This document shows, in pieces, positions 13,603 through 22,890 of a stretch of DNA of 64,000 bases. The DNA comes from Vibrio plantisponsor (lineage in GTDB: Bacteria; Pseudomonadota; Gammaproteobacteria; Enterobacterales; Vibrionaceae). The notes under the pieces are model-generated. The model did no database searches. It was not told the DNA's origin and saw only the letters and a program-made list of their open reading frames with translations. The stretch's first letter is position 1. Every line of letters begins with the position of its first letter. Where the stretch lies: positions 9,117 to 73,116 of the forward strand of contig NZ_JABEQC010000014.1 in NCBI RefSeq assembly GCF_013041605.1, read 5' to 3'. Position numbers and translations under genes: made by a program.

Positions 13603-16272
13603 ATGCAAAAACTGACGCTTAATAAACTGTCCAGCAAGCTCTTCAAAGCTTGTGACATCCTTCGGGGCAAAATGGATGCCTCTGAGTACAAAGAATACAT
13701 TTTCGGCATCCTGTTCCTTAAGCGCATGTCAGATCAATTCCATAAGGACTATCAAGCGAAAATCAGCGAGCTAAAGAAAGAGGGGCATGACGATGATGAG
13801 ATCGAACTTCTGCTAGAAGACGAAGAACAGTTTGATTTCTTCGTGCCTGAAAAAGCGCGTTGGGAAAACCTCAAGCACTTGAAAACCAACGTCGGCTCTG
13901 GGCTTAACAAAGCGCTGGAAGCATTGGAAGAGAGCAATACCAAGAAAGGCTTGGAAGGCGTACTCAAGCACATTAACTTCAACCGTAAGGTGGGTAAAAA
14001 GCCTATCCCCGATGAGCGTCTGGTTGAGTTTATTCAGCACTTTGACAGCATCCCTCTCTCAAATGACGATTTCGAATTCCCCGATCTATTGGGCGCAGCC
14101 TACGAATACCTAATCAAATACTTCGCCGACAGTGCAGGCAAAAAAGGTGGTGAGTTTTATACCCCTGCTGAAGTGGTACGCTTGCTGGTGGAAATTCTTG
14201 AGCCAGCTGAAGGCATGGAAATCTACGATCCGACCTGTGGCTCGGGCGGTATGCTCATCCAAAGTCGCAACTACGTGCAGGAAACGGGCGGTAACGTTAA
14301 GAAAATTCACCTGTTCGGCCAAGAAGACAATGGTGGCACCTGGTCTATCTGTAAGATGAATATGATCTTGCACGGAACAGGTGGCGCAGACATTGAAAAT
14401 GGTGACACGCTAGCCACACCGCTGCACCGAACCAAAGATGGTGAAGTACGTCCTTTCGATCGCGTAATTGCTAATCCTCCGTTTTCACAAAACTATAAGA
14501 AAGCGGATATGCAGCTCAAAGAGCGCTTCAACACCTTTATGCCAGAGTCTGGTAAGAAAGCGGACTTGATGTTTGTGCAACACATGGTGGCTTCGCTCAA
14601 AGCCAACGGTAAAGCTGCTGTGGTGATGCCTCATGGCGTATTGTTCCGTGGCGCAGAAGAGCGTACTTGCCGCCAAGACTTTATTGAACGTGGAATTCTT
14701 GAAGCCGTGATTGGCCTACCGCAAGGTTTGTTCTACGGTACGGGCATTCCTGCCTGTGTGTTGGTGTTGAATAAAGCAGGGTGTAAAAACCGTGATTCGG
14801 TGCTGTTTATTAACGCTGACCGTGAATATCGTGAAGGCAAAAACCAAAACAGCCTACGCCCTGAAGATATTGAGAAAATCACCAGCGTCTATAAAGCCAT
14901 GCTGGAAGATGATAAGCATCCTGGCGTCGAAAAATATGCGCGTTTGGTTCATAAAGACGAACTCAAGCGTGAAGACTACAACTTCAATATTCGCCGCTAT
15001 GTCGATAACAGCCCAGCACCTGAGCCTCAAAATGTTAAAGCGCACTTAAATGGCGGTATTCCAACCCAAGAAATTGATGCGCTGCAAAGCACTTGGAATG
15101 ATTACCCAGGCTTGAAAGAAAGCCTGTTTTTTCCGCGTTCTAACAACGAGTTCCAAGACTTTTTTGAAGAGTTTGAAGCGCTGTCTTCGCTCAAACCACA
15201 TATTGAAAGCTACCCAGCAGTTCTGAAAAAACATGCGGATTTCCAAGCCGCGTTGGATGATTGGAAACAAGACTTTGCGGGCTTTGAAGCGTTGGGCGAC
15301 AAAAAGCTCGGCGATGAAGGTGTATTTGCTCTGCGCCGTGAATCTCTGAATACCATTGAAAAGCACCTAATGCCAATCAACCTACTGAACCAATACAAGG
15401 TGCGTGGCGCATTGGCAGATTGGTTTAAGACTTTGGAAGCAGATTTCAAATCTGTTGCTGCAAGCGGCTGGAATGCTGAGCTTATTCCTGACGAAGTGCT
15501 GTTTGCCAGCCAGTGCGCGGATGTAGTGGAAGAGCTGGAGACCAAACAGGCGCGTATCAGCGAACTACAAGCCTTTGTGGATGCAGCAGATGAAGAAGAC
15601 TACGAGCCGACCGATGAAAACCCTGCGTTGCCATCTCAATATGTTAAACAGCTGAAAGACGGCCTGAAAGATCATAAAGCGACAATCAATTCTAGCCTGG
15701 CAGTGCTGAAGGCTCAGATCAAAGATGCGTTCATCCAACTGAAAAACAGTACCGAGTTACCCACAGGCACCAAGCAAGGGGATTTTACGAAAGGGCTGAC
15801 GGGCAAAGAGCTGAACTTTGCTGTCCATAGCGAGATCTTTGCGCTTGCGGATGAACTAGAAGTTCAGTTGGATAACCTTGAGCTGCTCAAAGAGCACGCG
15901 CGAAAAGGTGCAGTTGCTGTGGCTGAAGCAACAGCGATTGAAACCAAGCTGGCAGCACACAAAGCGTTAGAAGATGAGTTGAAACAGCTGAAAGCGGAAA
16001 TCAAGGAAACTGAAAAGCTTCGTGATGAACTGCTTGAAGTTGCGCGCAATGAAATTACTGCTGAAGAAGCGAAAGTGTTGATTCTGGACAGGTTCAAAAC
16101 CGAATTAGACCGCCAATACCAAAGTTATGTCCGTGCATTGTTGCTTGACCGTATTGCTGCAATCGAGAACCTACATCGCAAATACCTAGTTACCGCCAAA
16201 AGCATTATTGCTAAGCGAGAACAGGAAGCGTGCAAATTAGCTGGCTTTATGAAGGAGCTTGGCTATGAGTGA
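13603..16272 (+). CDS. hsdM: Type I restriction-modification DNA methyltransferase subunit HsdM, long form
   Basis: An 889-residue adenine-N6 methyltransferase subunit. Residues about 5-150 are the helical HsdM N-terminal domain (ILRGKMDASEYKEYIFGILF, then LKRMSDQ). GGEFYTPAEVVRLLVEIL precedes SAM motif I DPTCGSGGML (about 211-220); the catalytic motif IV NPPF is at about 291-294. The usual HsdM length is about 500-550 residues. The extra C-terminal region from about residue 480 is mostly helical, with predicted coiled coil near 760-860 (KLAAHKALEDELKQLKAEIK). The stop overlaps the hsdS start by 8 bases. It modifies host DNA in complex with HsdS; the complex becomes a nuclease with HsdR. Confidence 0.95.
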   Translation: MQKLTLNKLSSKLFKACDILRGKMDASEYKEYIFGILFLKRMSDQFHKDYQAKISELKKEGHDDDEIELLLEDEEQFDFFVPEKARWENLKHLKTNVGSGLNKALEALEESNTKKGLEGVLKHINFNRKVGKKPIPDERLVEFIQHFDSIPLSNDDFEFPDLLGAAYEYLIKYFADSAGKKGGEFYTPAEVVRLLVEILEPAEGMEIYDPTCGSGGMLIQSRNYVQETGGNVKKIHLFGQEDNGGTWSICKMNMILHGTGGADIENGDTLATPLHRTKDGEVRPFDRVIANPPFSQNYKKADMQLKERFNTFMPESGKKADLMFVQHMVASLKANGKAAVVMPHGVLFRGAEERTCRQDFIERGILEAVIGLPQGLFYGTGIPACVLVLNKAGCKNRDSVLFINADREYREGKNQNSLRPEDIEKITSVYKAMLEDDKHPGVEKYARLVHKDELKREDYNFNIRRYVDNSPAPEPQNVKAHLNGGIPTQEIDALQSTWNDYPGLKESLFFPRSNNEFQDFFEEFEALSSLKPHIESYPAVLKKHADFQAALDDWKQDFAGFEALGDKKLGDEGVFALRRESLNTIEKHLMPINLLNQYKVRGALADWFKTLEADFKSVAASGWNAELIPDEVLFASQCADVVEELETKQARISELQAFVDAADEEDYEPTDENPALPSQYVKQLKDGLKDHKATINSSLAVLKAQIKDAFIQLKNSTELPTGTKQGDFTKGLTGKELNFAVHSEIFALADELEVQLDNLELLKEHARKGAVAVAEATAIETKLAAHKALEDELKQLKAEIKETEKLRDELLEVARNEITAEEAKVLILDRFKTELDRQYQSYVRALLLDRIAAIENLHRKYLVTAKSIIAKREQEACKLAGFMKELGYE

Positions 16273-17536
16273 CTTTTGGGAGGTTCGGATTCAAGATATT
16301 GCTGAAGTATTGGTCAGTAATGTAGATAAAAAAAGCTATGCGGGTCAAAAGGCTGTAGTTCTTTGTAACTACATGGATGTCTACTCGAATGATTATATTT
16401 CTTCTGATCTTAACTTTATGGAATCAACTGCCTCAGAGGCTGAGATTAAGAAGTTTTCGCTGAGGAAAGGCGATGTCGTTATAACCAAAGATTCAGAGTC
16501 CCCTTTCGATATTGGGATTCCGTCAGTTGTAACTGAAGATATTGATGATCTGGTTTGTGGTTATCATTTGGCCATAATTCGACCAAACCTAGATAAGGTT
16601 GATCCGTTGTTTTTGGCTAAACAATTGAGTAGTGAAAAAAGCACTCGGTATTTCGCCCGAGTTGCAGCTGGTTCGACACGCTTCGGATTGTCGATTGGTT
16701 CCATCCATGCTTTACCGATACAAATTACTTCTCTGGAAGTACAGAAAAAAATAGGCGAAATAGGGCTGACCATCGACAACCAAATTGAAGCCACTCAAGC
16801 CCTTATCGACAAATATACTGCCATCAAACAAGGCATGATGGCGGATTTGTTTAGCCGAGGTATCGACCCAGATACCAAAGCCCTTCGCCCAACGTTTGAA
16901 GAAGCGCCAGAGCTTTATCATGAGACACCATTGGGAATGTTGCCAAAGGGATGGAATGTCGACACGTTATCGAAATTAGCTGAAAAAATTACTGATGGAG
17001 ATCATCACACTCCTGAGCGAAGTTCCGAAGGTCGTTATTTGTTAAGCGCACGAAATATTCACGATGGTTATCTAGATTTCTCTAAAGTGGATTATGTCCC
17101 AGAGTATGAATACCAGAGAATGATAAAGCGATGCTTCCCCGAAGCTGGTGACATCTTTATTTCTTGCTCAGGTTCAATAGGGCGAGTTTGTGAAGTTCCT
17201 GAAAACTTTAGTTGTGCCTTAGTCCGAAGCGTAGCGTTAGTAAAACTGGATAACAACTTGGTGCAGTCCAGTTACATATGCTGGTGGCTCAGGACAGAGA
17301 AAATGCAAAAAGCCATGATAAATTCGGCATTACAGGCAGCGCAACCTAACTTGTTTCAAGGTGCTATCGAACAGTTGGACGTAGTTATATGTGCTCCTGA
17401 GGAACAACTTTTAATATCAGAAAGGCTCAATGTAATAGAGAACATGATGCTCTTGAATAAAAGTGATTTAAAAAAACTTAAAGTTCAGAAAGCAGGCCTA
17501 ATGCAAGACCTCTTAACTGGCAAAGTCCCCGTATAA
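16265..17536 (+). CDS. hsdS: Type I restriction-modification specificity subunit HsdS
   Basis: A 423-residue protein with two target-recognition halves. TRD1 spans about residues 1-170 and ends in the conserved helix IGLTIDNQIEATQALIDKYT followed by AIKQGMMADLFSRGI. TRD2 spans about 220-395 (LGMLPKGWNVDTLSKLAEKI at its start) and ends with the matching helix and LMQDLLTGKVPV. Each half reads one part of the split recognition sequence; the two helices set the spacing. The recognition sequence cannot be predicted from the text. TRD1 is more AT-rich than the flanking helix region, as expected if recognition domains are swapped by recombination. ATG 16265 is chosen over an in-frame TTG at 16259. 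Confidence 0.94.
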   Translation: MSDFWEVRIQDIAEVLVSNVDKKSYAGQKAVVLCNYMDVYSNDYISSDLNFMESTASEAEIKKFSLRKGDVVITKDSESPFDIGIPSVVTEDIDDLVCGYHLAIIRPNLDKVDPLFLAKQLSSEKSTRYFARVAAGSTRFGLSIGSIHALPIQITSLEVQKKIGEIGLTIDNQIEATQALIDKYTAIKQGMMADLFSRGIDPDTKALRPTFEEAPELYHETPLGMLPKGWNVDTLSKLAEKITDGDHHTPERSSEGRYLLSARNIHDGYLDFSKVDYVPEYEYQRMIKRCFPEAGDIFISCSGSIGRVCEVPENFSCALVRSVALVKLDNNLVQSSYICWWLRTEKMQKAMINSALQAAQPNLFQGAIEQLDVVICAPEEQLLISERLNVIENMMLLNKSDLKKLKVQKAGLMQDLLTGKVPV

Positions 17537-17598
17537 CAAAAAAATAAGAAAATGGCAGCAGGCAAATGCCTCGCTGCCAGTAATAAGGATATCAAACA

Positions 17599-20500
17599 AT
17601 GTCAGAGTACCAATTGGTTGAAAAGCCGCTGCTAAACCAGCTTAGTAGCATGGGCTGGGATGTAACGGATTTAGGGCAAGGTGTGCCCACCGACCCAACC
17701 ACCAGCTTTCGCAGCTCTTTTCGTGAAGTCATCTTAAAAGACATTTTTAAAACCGCAGTACACCGCATTAATACCACTGATGACGGCAAGCCTTGGCTGA
17801 CGGATAGCCAACTCGATGTCTTGCTCGATGATGTTACCGACTTTGGTACTCACAAATTACTGGCGGCCAATGAAGAGTTTATTGGTCGTCTCCACAAATG
17901 GCAGCTCGATCGCAACGAACTGACCGGAGAAGAAGATCCGGTTGTTAAGCTGATTGATTTTGATAACTGGGAAAACAACACTTTCACCGCCATCAATCAG
18001 TTCCGTGTTGATACCCCAGGGCTTGGGAAAGAGCACATTCGCCCTGACATTGTACTGTTCGTCAATGGCCTGCCGCTGGTGGTGATTGAGTGTAAAGAGC
18101 AGTCACAGCATTGCTGTAATCCCATGGCAGCAGGCATTGACCAATTGCGTCGCTATGCAGACTTGCGCGAGCCTGAACACAGCAAACTGCGTGAGGGTGA
18201 ACCCGCACTGTTCTTTACCAACCAGTTGATGATCAGCACCTACGGTGATGATTGTAAAGTCGGCACCATCACCTCAAATGAAGATTACTACTTCAACTGG
18301 AAAACCATCTACCCCGATACCGAGCCCTATGTAGCACCCGAAATCGGCACCCATCGCAGTCAGGAGAAGCTAGTTCAGGGCATGCTTCACCCACAACGGC
18401 TGCTTGATATCACCCGTTGTTTTACCCTGTTTATGGATACTGACAACGGCCCACGTGTAAAGGTGATTTGCCGATACCAACAATTTCGCGCGGTGCAGAA
18501 AATAATTGAGCGTATGGAGCAGGGCGAAACGGGCATTCAACGTTCAGGCGTGGTTTGGCATACCCAGGGAAGCGGGAAAAGCCTGACCATGGTGTTCTTG
18601 GTGCGTAAGCTTCGTCGCCATCCAGAGCTGAAAAGTTACAAGGTACTGATGGTTAACGACCGGAGTGATCTTGAAGAGCAACTGACCAATACCGCAGCGT
18701 TAATTGGCGATACGGTAGTTGAGATCAAGAGCACCAAGGATGCAAAGGAGAAGCTGGCGAACGACACCTCGAACACCAACATGGTGATGGTGCATAAGTT
18801 CCGCGAGCAAGACAGCAGCTTCCTGCCGGAATCCGTTCGTAAGCTGTTATCTAAGCATCTCGCAGAAGCAAAAGAAGCGGGTGACGTTGAGCGCATTGAA
18901 GAGCTGGAAGCGGATTTTGATGCTGAAATCGTCATGCATCGACCTTTCGGCGTGATCAACGCCGGTGAAAAAGTCCTGATCTTGGTGGATGAGGCGCACC
19001 GTACCCAGCGAGGCGGCAAAGACCGCCCCAGCCTTTCTGACAACCTGTTTGATGCTTTCCCAAAATCAACCCGAGTGGCATTCACGGGAACGCCGCTTAT
19101 TGCTGACCATCACACTTATCCAACCTGGAAGCGTTTTGGCGTCAGCCAGGAAAAAGCCTATATCGACAAATACAAGCTTCAGGATGCCGTCGATGATGGC
19201 GCGACGTTAAAAATCCTCTACGAAGGCAAAACCGCAGATAGCGCGATTTACGATAAAGCGGGGTTTGATACCAAGTTTGAAGATCTCTTTGCGGACAAAA
19301 CAGAAGAAGAGCTAAGAGAGATCCGTAAGAAATACGGTGCGGAAGGGGATATTCTTGAGGCAGAAAAGCGCATTGAAGAAATCGCTGAGGACCTAGTAAA
19401 ACACTACATAAGGCAGATTTTACCAGCTGGCTTTAAAGCACAGGTGGTGTGCTCTTCCAAGCAAGCTGCTATTCATTATCAAACCTACATTGAAAAGGCG
19501 CTGGCGAAAGAAATCGAGCGATACAAAAAGCAGCCAGAGCAATGTATCGACAAAGCCTGGCTTGAACGCCTTGAGTTTTTGAAAACGGCGGTAGTGATTT
19601 CCAGTGATGACACTAATGAAGCGGCGTCTTTCACCTATGCCAGAAAGCAAGCCAAAGAGCTAAAAGCCGTTGAGAGCTTCAAGAAGAAGTTTGATCACAG
19701 CAAGCCCAATACTGGCGTTGCTTTCTTGATTGTCTGCGATATGCTGTTAACAGGCTTCGATGCGCCTATTGAACAGGTGATGTACCTCGATAAAAAGCTG
19801 CGAGAGCATAACTTGCTGCAAACCATTGCCCGTGTGAACCGCACTGCGAGAGAAAAGCAGCGTGGGTATATCGTCGATTATATTGGTCTGGCTCATCACC
19901 TGAGAGATGCGTTGTCAATGTACTCGCAGGATGACCAAGACGACATTCTGGAAAGCTTGCAAAACATTGATAGCGAAGTGCCGGTTTTGGAAAGCCGTTA
20001 TCGCCGATTGCTTCAGCTGTTTACCGAGCTCAAGGTCCACAACATCGAAGCGTTTGTGAACCAGAAACTTAGTGTCGATGAACACTATCAAGTTCAACTT
20101 CAAGCGATCGCAGTACTAGAAGATCCTCGCCAGCGTGACAGTTTCAATGTGTTCTTGAAGAAGTTCCTTCAAAGCATGGACATCATTATGCCCAATTCCC
20201 TGGCGGACCCTTATAAAACGCCGATGTACCAGTTTGTACATATTCAAGCGAAAGCGCGCCAGCGTTACCAAGATGACAGTATGAGCTTCCAAGGCGTGGG
20301 CGCAAAAATTCGCCACCTTGTGAACGAGCATCTTATCAGCCTGGGTATCAACCCTAAAATTAAGCCGATTGACCTGTTCAGTGATGCGTTCATGACGCAC
20401 ATGGGCAAAGAGCCGGATTTACAAGCGCAAGCGAGTGAGATGGAACACGCCATTCGTAAGCACTGCAAAGTCAATGCGGATGATGACCCAGTCTTCCACA

Positions 20501-21573
20501 AAAAAATGAGCGAGAAGCTGGATGAGATAATCAAAAAGCACTCTGGCAACTGGGAGAAGATGATCCTAGAGCTGAGTGCTTTGCGAGATGAAATCGACGC
20601 GGGACGCGGCCCTAACGCTCAAATCTCCGACCCATTCTTCGATCTGATTGTCAGCATTGCATTCCCAGATGGCGAGCCTGTTAAGCCTCTGGACAAGGTG
20701 AAAGCCTGTGTCGATGCCATTATGGAAGAGCTAGGTGAGAATATCAGTAGCCTAGACTTCTGGGAGCGTGAGGACTTAGTGTCTGAGTTGAGAGGGCGTA
20801 TTAAAAAACGCTTTATACTCAGTAAAGTACCGCAATTGAAAGACGCGCGTGAACAGCTAACGATAGAAGTGGTGGCGCTGGCGCGTAGACGGGAGCAAAT
20901 GCTTTTGTCTGATCATGAGCTGACCATCAAAATTGAAAGGCTCATTAACGCCATAAAAGAGCTAAGTATAGTAGGGACAGCGGAAGACGATCGAAGAATA
21001 CTGGACATGCTGAAATATTCGGTAAGTGGCTCGGAGCTCTATTTAGCAAGCGAACTTGAGCAATATGAGCAGTTCATCCGAGTGGCTTCTGTGACTGTCA
21101 GAACTGACATTGACGTACCCAATGCGCCGGAAGCTCTCTTATCAGAAAGTACCATGCCTTATGAAGTGAAAACAGAATATGACCTTATGTCAGCACTCTC
21201 TCAAGAAGCTCTATCAGATATTGTTTCCGCTTTACAAGATGAATTAACAGTAGATGGACTTGGTACCCCTCTCATTGCTCTCAAACAGACAAGAAGAGGG
21301 AGCCAAGATTTTGATGTTGTAGCATTTTATCAGTTATCCGCTATGGCGGGGATTATTGGCAATGTCGCAACTTATATTGTAGTGGCTGCATGCAAGAAAC
21401 TTTTTAAAAGAGTTGCAGAACTCCCAGAAATGTTAGCGGGCGCGATGGAAAAGAGCAGAGTGAAGAGGGAACGCATTGAACCGACTTACAATGCACTCGA
21501 AGTGAGGTCGCAAAAGGAACTTGAGGAAGCTGTTGAAGAACGGAAAAAATTGAAAAAAGAGCAGCTGCACTAA
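17599..21573 (+). CDS. hsdR: Type I restriction endonuclease subunit HsdR with C-terminal extension
   Basis: A 1324-residue DNA translocase-nuclease. The N-terminal PD-(D/E)xK nuclease is seen as RPDIVLFVNGLPLVVIECK (about 148-166). The SF2 motor follows: Walker A QGSGKS around 324-329, DEAH box LVDEAHR near 460, FTGTPL motif III near 495, and IARVNRTAREK motif VI near 741. Typical HsdR proteins are about 1000-1150 residues. The region after about residue 1140 is extra and contains a hydrophobic segment (SAMAGIIGNVATYIVVAACK) and a highly charged tail. Codon use in this tail is more AT-rich than in the motor. The YgjP-like gene starts 1 base after the stop. Confidence 0.95.
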   Translation: MSEYQLVEKPLLNQLSSMGWDVTDLGQGVPTDPTTSFRSSFREVILKDIFKTAVHRINTTDDGKPWLTDSQLDVLLDDVTDFGTHKLLAANEEFIGRLHKWQLDRNELTGEEDPVVKLIDFDNWENNTFTAINQFRVDTPGLGKEHIRPDIVLFVNGLPLVVIECKEQSQHCCNPMAAGIDQLRRYADLREPEHSKLREGEPALFFTNQLMISTYGDDCKVGTITSNEDYYFNWKTIYPDTEPYVAPEIGTHRSQEKLVQGMLHPQRLLDITRCFTLFMDTDNGPRVKVICRYQQFRAVQKIIERMEQGETGIQRSGVVWHTQGSGKSLTMVFLVRKLRRHPELKSYKVLMVNDRSDLEEQLTNTAALIGDTVVEIKSTKDAKEKLANDTSNTNMVMVHKFREQDSSFLPESVRKLLSKHLAEAKEAGDVERIEELEADFDAEIVMHRPFGVINAGEKVLILVDEAHRTQRGGKDRPSLSDNLFDAFPKSTRVAFTGTPLIADHHTYPTWKRFGVSQEKAYIDKYKLQDAVDDGATLKILYEGKTADSAIYDKAGFDTKFEDLFADKTEEELREIRKKYGAEGDILEAEKRIEEIAEDLVKHYIRQILPAGFKAQVVCSSKQAAIHYQTYIEKALAKEIERYKKQPEQCIDKAWLERLEFLKTAVVISSDDTNEAASFTYARKQAKELKAVESFKKKFDHSKPNTGVAFLIVCDMLLTGFDAPIEQVMYLDKKLREHNLLQTIARVNRTAREKQRGYIVDYIGLAHHLRDALSMYSQDDQDDILESLQNIDSEVPVLESRYRRLLQLFTELKVHNIEAFVNQKLSVDEHYQVQLQAIAVLEDPRQRDSFNVFLKKFLQSMDIIMPNSLADPYKTPMYQFVHIQAKARQRYQDDSMSFQGVGAKIRHLVNEHLISLGINPKIKPIDLFSDAFMTHMGKEPDLQAQASEMEHAIRKHCKVNADDDPVFHKKMSEKLDEIIKKHSGNWEKMILELSALRDEIDAGRGPNAQISDPFFDLIVSIAFPDGEPVKPLDKVKACVDAIMEELGENISSLDFWEREDLVSELRGRIKKRFILSKVPQLKDAREQLTIEVVALARRREQMLLSDHELTIKIERLINAIKELSIVGTAEDDRRILDMLKYSVSGSELYLASELEQYEQFIRVASVTVRTDIDVPNAPEALLSESTMPYEVKTEYDLMSALSQEALSDIVSALQDELTVDGLGTPLIALKQTRRGSQDFDVVAFYQLSAMAGIIGNVATYIVVAACKKLFKRVAELPEMLAGAMEKSRVKRERIEPTYNALEVRSQKELEEAVEERKKLKKEQLH

Positions 21574-21574
21574 C

Positions 21575-22255
21575 ATGCAATATAAAGATATCAAATACAG
21601 CTTGAAACAAAGCAAGCGAAAGACCACCAGCATTCTTATCGAACGGGATGGGAGTGTTACTGTGCTTGCGCCCGAAAATTACGATATTGAAAAAGTAGAG
21701 AGCATCGTTGAGGAAAAACGGAGCTGGATTTATCGCAACCTTGCAGAGTGGGAAGATCTCAACCGCACGAAAGTCGAGAGGGAGTTCGTGAGCGGTGAAG
21801 GCTTCCCCTACCTGGGCTGTAATTATCGCTTAAAGCTGGTGGACGAGCAGAAAGAGGATTTGATCCTGAAAAATGGTTACTTCTTGATGCGCCGCGATAA
21901 AGCGGAATATGGTAGCGAGCTATTCAAACACTTCTATCGCACCAAAGGGCTATCTCGCATTAGTAAACGGGTAGAGCATTTCGCCCCAAAGCTAGGAGTG
22001 GATTATCGTGCAATCCGAGTCATGGAGCTTCAGCACCACTGGGCCTCTTGCTCACCAAAGGGCGACTTAAACTTTCACTGGCGTTGTCTGATGGCACCAC
22101 TCGCAGTTCTGGATTACATCGTGGTGCATGAGCTAGCACATCGCATTGAGCGCAATCATAGTGCTGCTTTTTGGAACCTTGTCGATAAAATTATGCCGGA
22201 CTACCAAAAACATGTTTCTTGGTTGAAGCATAATGGTGCAGGGATGGATCTTTAA
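21575..22255 (+). CDS. YgjP-like zinc metallopeptidase of the restriction operon
   Basis: A 226-residue YgjP-like (DUF45, M48-related) metallopeptidase. The zinc site is HELAHRIERNH (His, Glu and His of HExxH, then a third His), preceded by WASCSPKGDLNFHWRCLMAP as in the family. The N-terminal 80 residues form the usual beta-rich domain. These proteins are frequent companions of type I restriction-modification genes; their substrate is not known. The gene begins 1 base after the hsdR stop, so translation is coupled. Confidence 0.88.
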   Translation: MQYKDIKYSLKQSKRKTTSILIERDGSVTVLAPENYDIEKVESIVEEKRSWIYRNLAEWEDLNRTKVEREFVSGEGFPYLGCNYRLKLVDEQKEDLILKNGYFLMRRDKAEYGSELFKHFYRTKGLSRISKRVEHFAPKLGVDYRAIRVMELQHHWASCSPKGDLNFHWRCLMAPLAVLDYIVVHELAHRIERNHSAAFWNLVDKIMPDYQKHVSWLKHNGAGMDL

Positions 22256-22314
22256 ATTAATAGGGACAGAGTAGCTTAGTTCCCAACGGCAGCGAAAGAT
22301 GCTAAGGATTGATA

Positions 22315-22890
22315 ATGATAAACACTATATATCGCCTGTTGCTGACATTTAACGCTACGTCATTGTTAGTGATAATCTTCTTAGTGCAGAAAAAGTACAC
22401 CTTGGGTCATTTTTACCCCCAATATCTTTTGTTAGCTGAGATGCCTAATTTTGTGTCATATGTCGGGTACTTTTTGATTCCCGTTTTATTGACGGGATTT
22501 AGTATTTTTCTGAGCTCTTTGCTTGGTCAGGATGATTTTAAACCACAAGAAATTAGCAGCATTGAGCATGCAAATAATAGCTTCCTTCCAAGCTATCTTG
22601 GATACTTTTTCGTCGCGTTGAGTGTTGGCAACTGGGAAACACTTTGGTTTGTGTATGGAGTCTTGTTTGTGTTCACATTTCTATCGCAAGCTTTGTATTT
22701 CAATCCATTATTCTTGCTTTTTGGCTTTGAGTTTTACAATATCACTACAAAAAGTGGCACATCTATTTTCTTAATAAGTCGATATAAATACAAGAAGCCC
22801 GATGAAGTGGATGTTCCATTGGCAAGTCGGATCAACAATTATACGTTTATAGAGCGAGGTGGTAATGGATCATGTGTTGGCGAAGGTTAA
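22315..22890 (+). CDS. kwaA: Kiwa defence system membrane subunit KwaA
   Basis: A 191-residue protein with about four membrane segments: LLLTFNATSLLVIIFLV, VGYFLIPVLLTGFSIFLSSL, then two between LGYFFVALSVGNWETLWFVY and VFTFLSQALYFNPLFLLFGF. A short cytosolic tail follows (ISRYKYKKPDEVDV, then RINNYTFIERG). This architecture and size, together with a DUF4868 protein encoded directly after it, is that of KwaA, the membrane component of Kiwa. Kiwa responds to phage infection at the envelope. ATG 22315 is preceded by ctaagga; an in-frame TTG at 22309 is the alternative. The gene overlaps kwaB by 26 bases. Confidence 0.78.
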   Translation: MINTIYRLLLTFNATSLLVIIFLVQKKYTLGHFYPQYLLLAEMPNFVSYVGYFLIPVLLTGFSIFLSSLLGQDDFKPQEISSIEHANNSFLPSYLGYFFVALSVGNWETLWFVYGVLFVFTFLSQALYFNPLFLLFGFEFYNITTKSGTSIFLISRYKYKKPDEVDVPLASRINNYTFIERGGNGSCVGEG

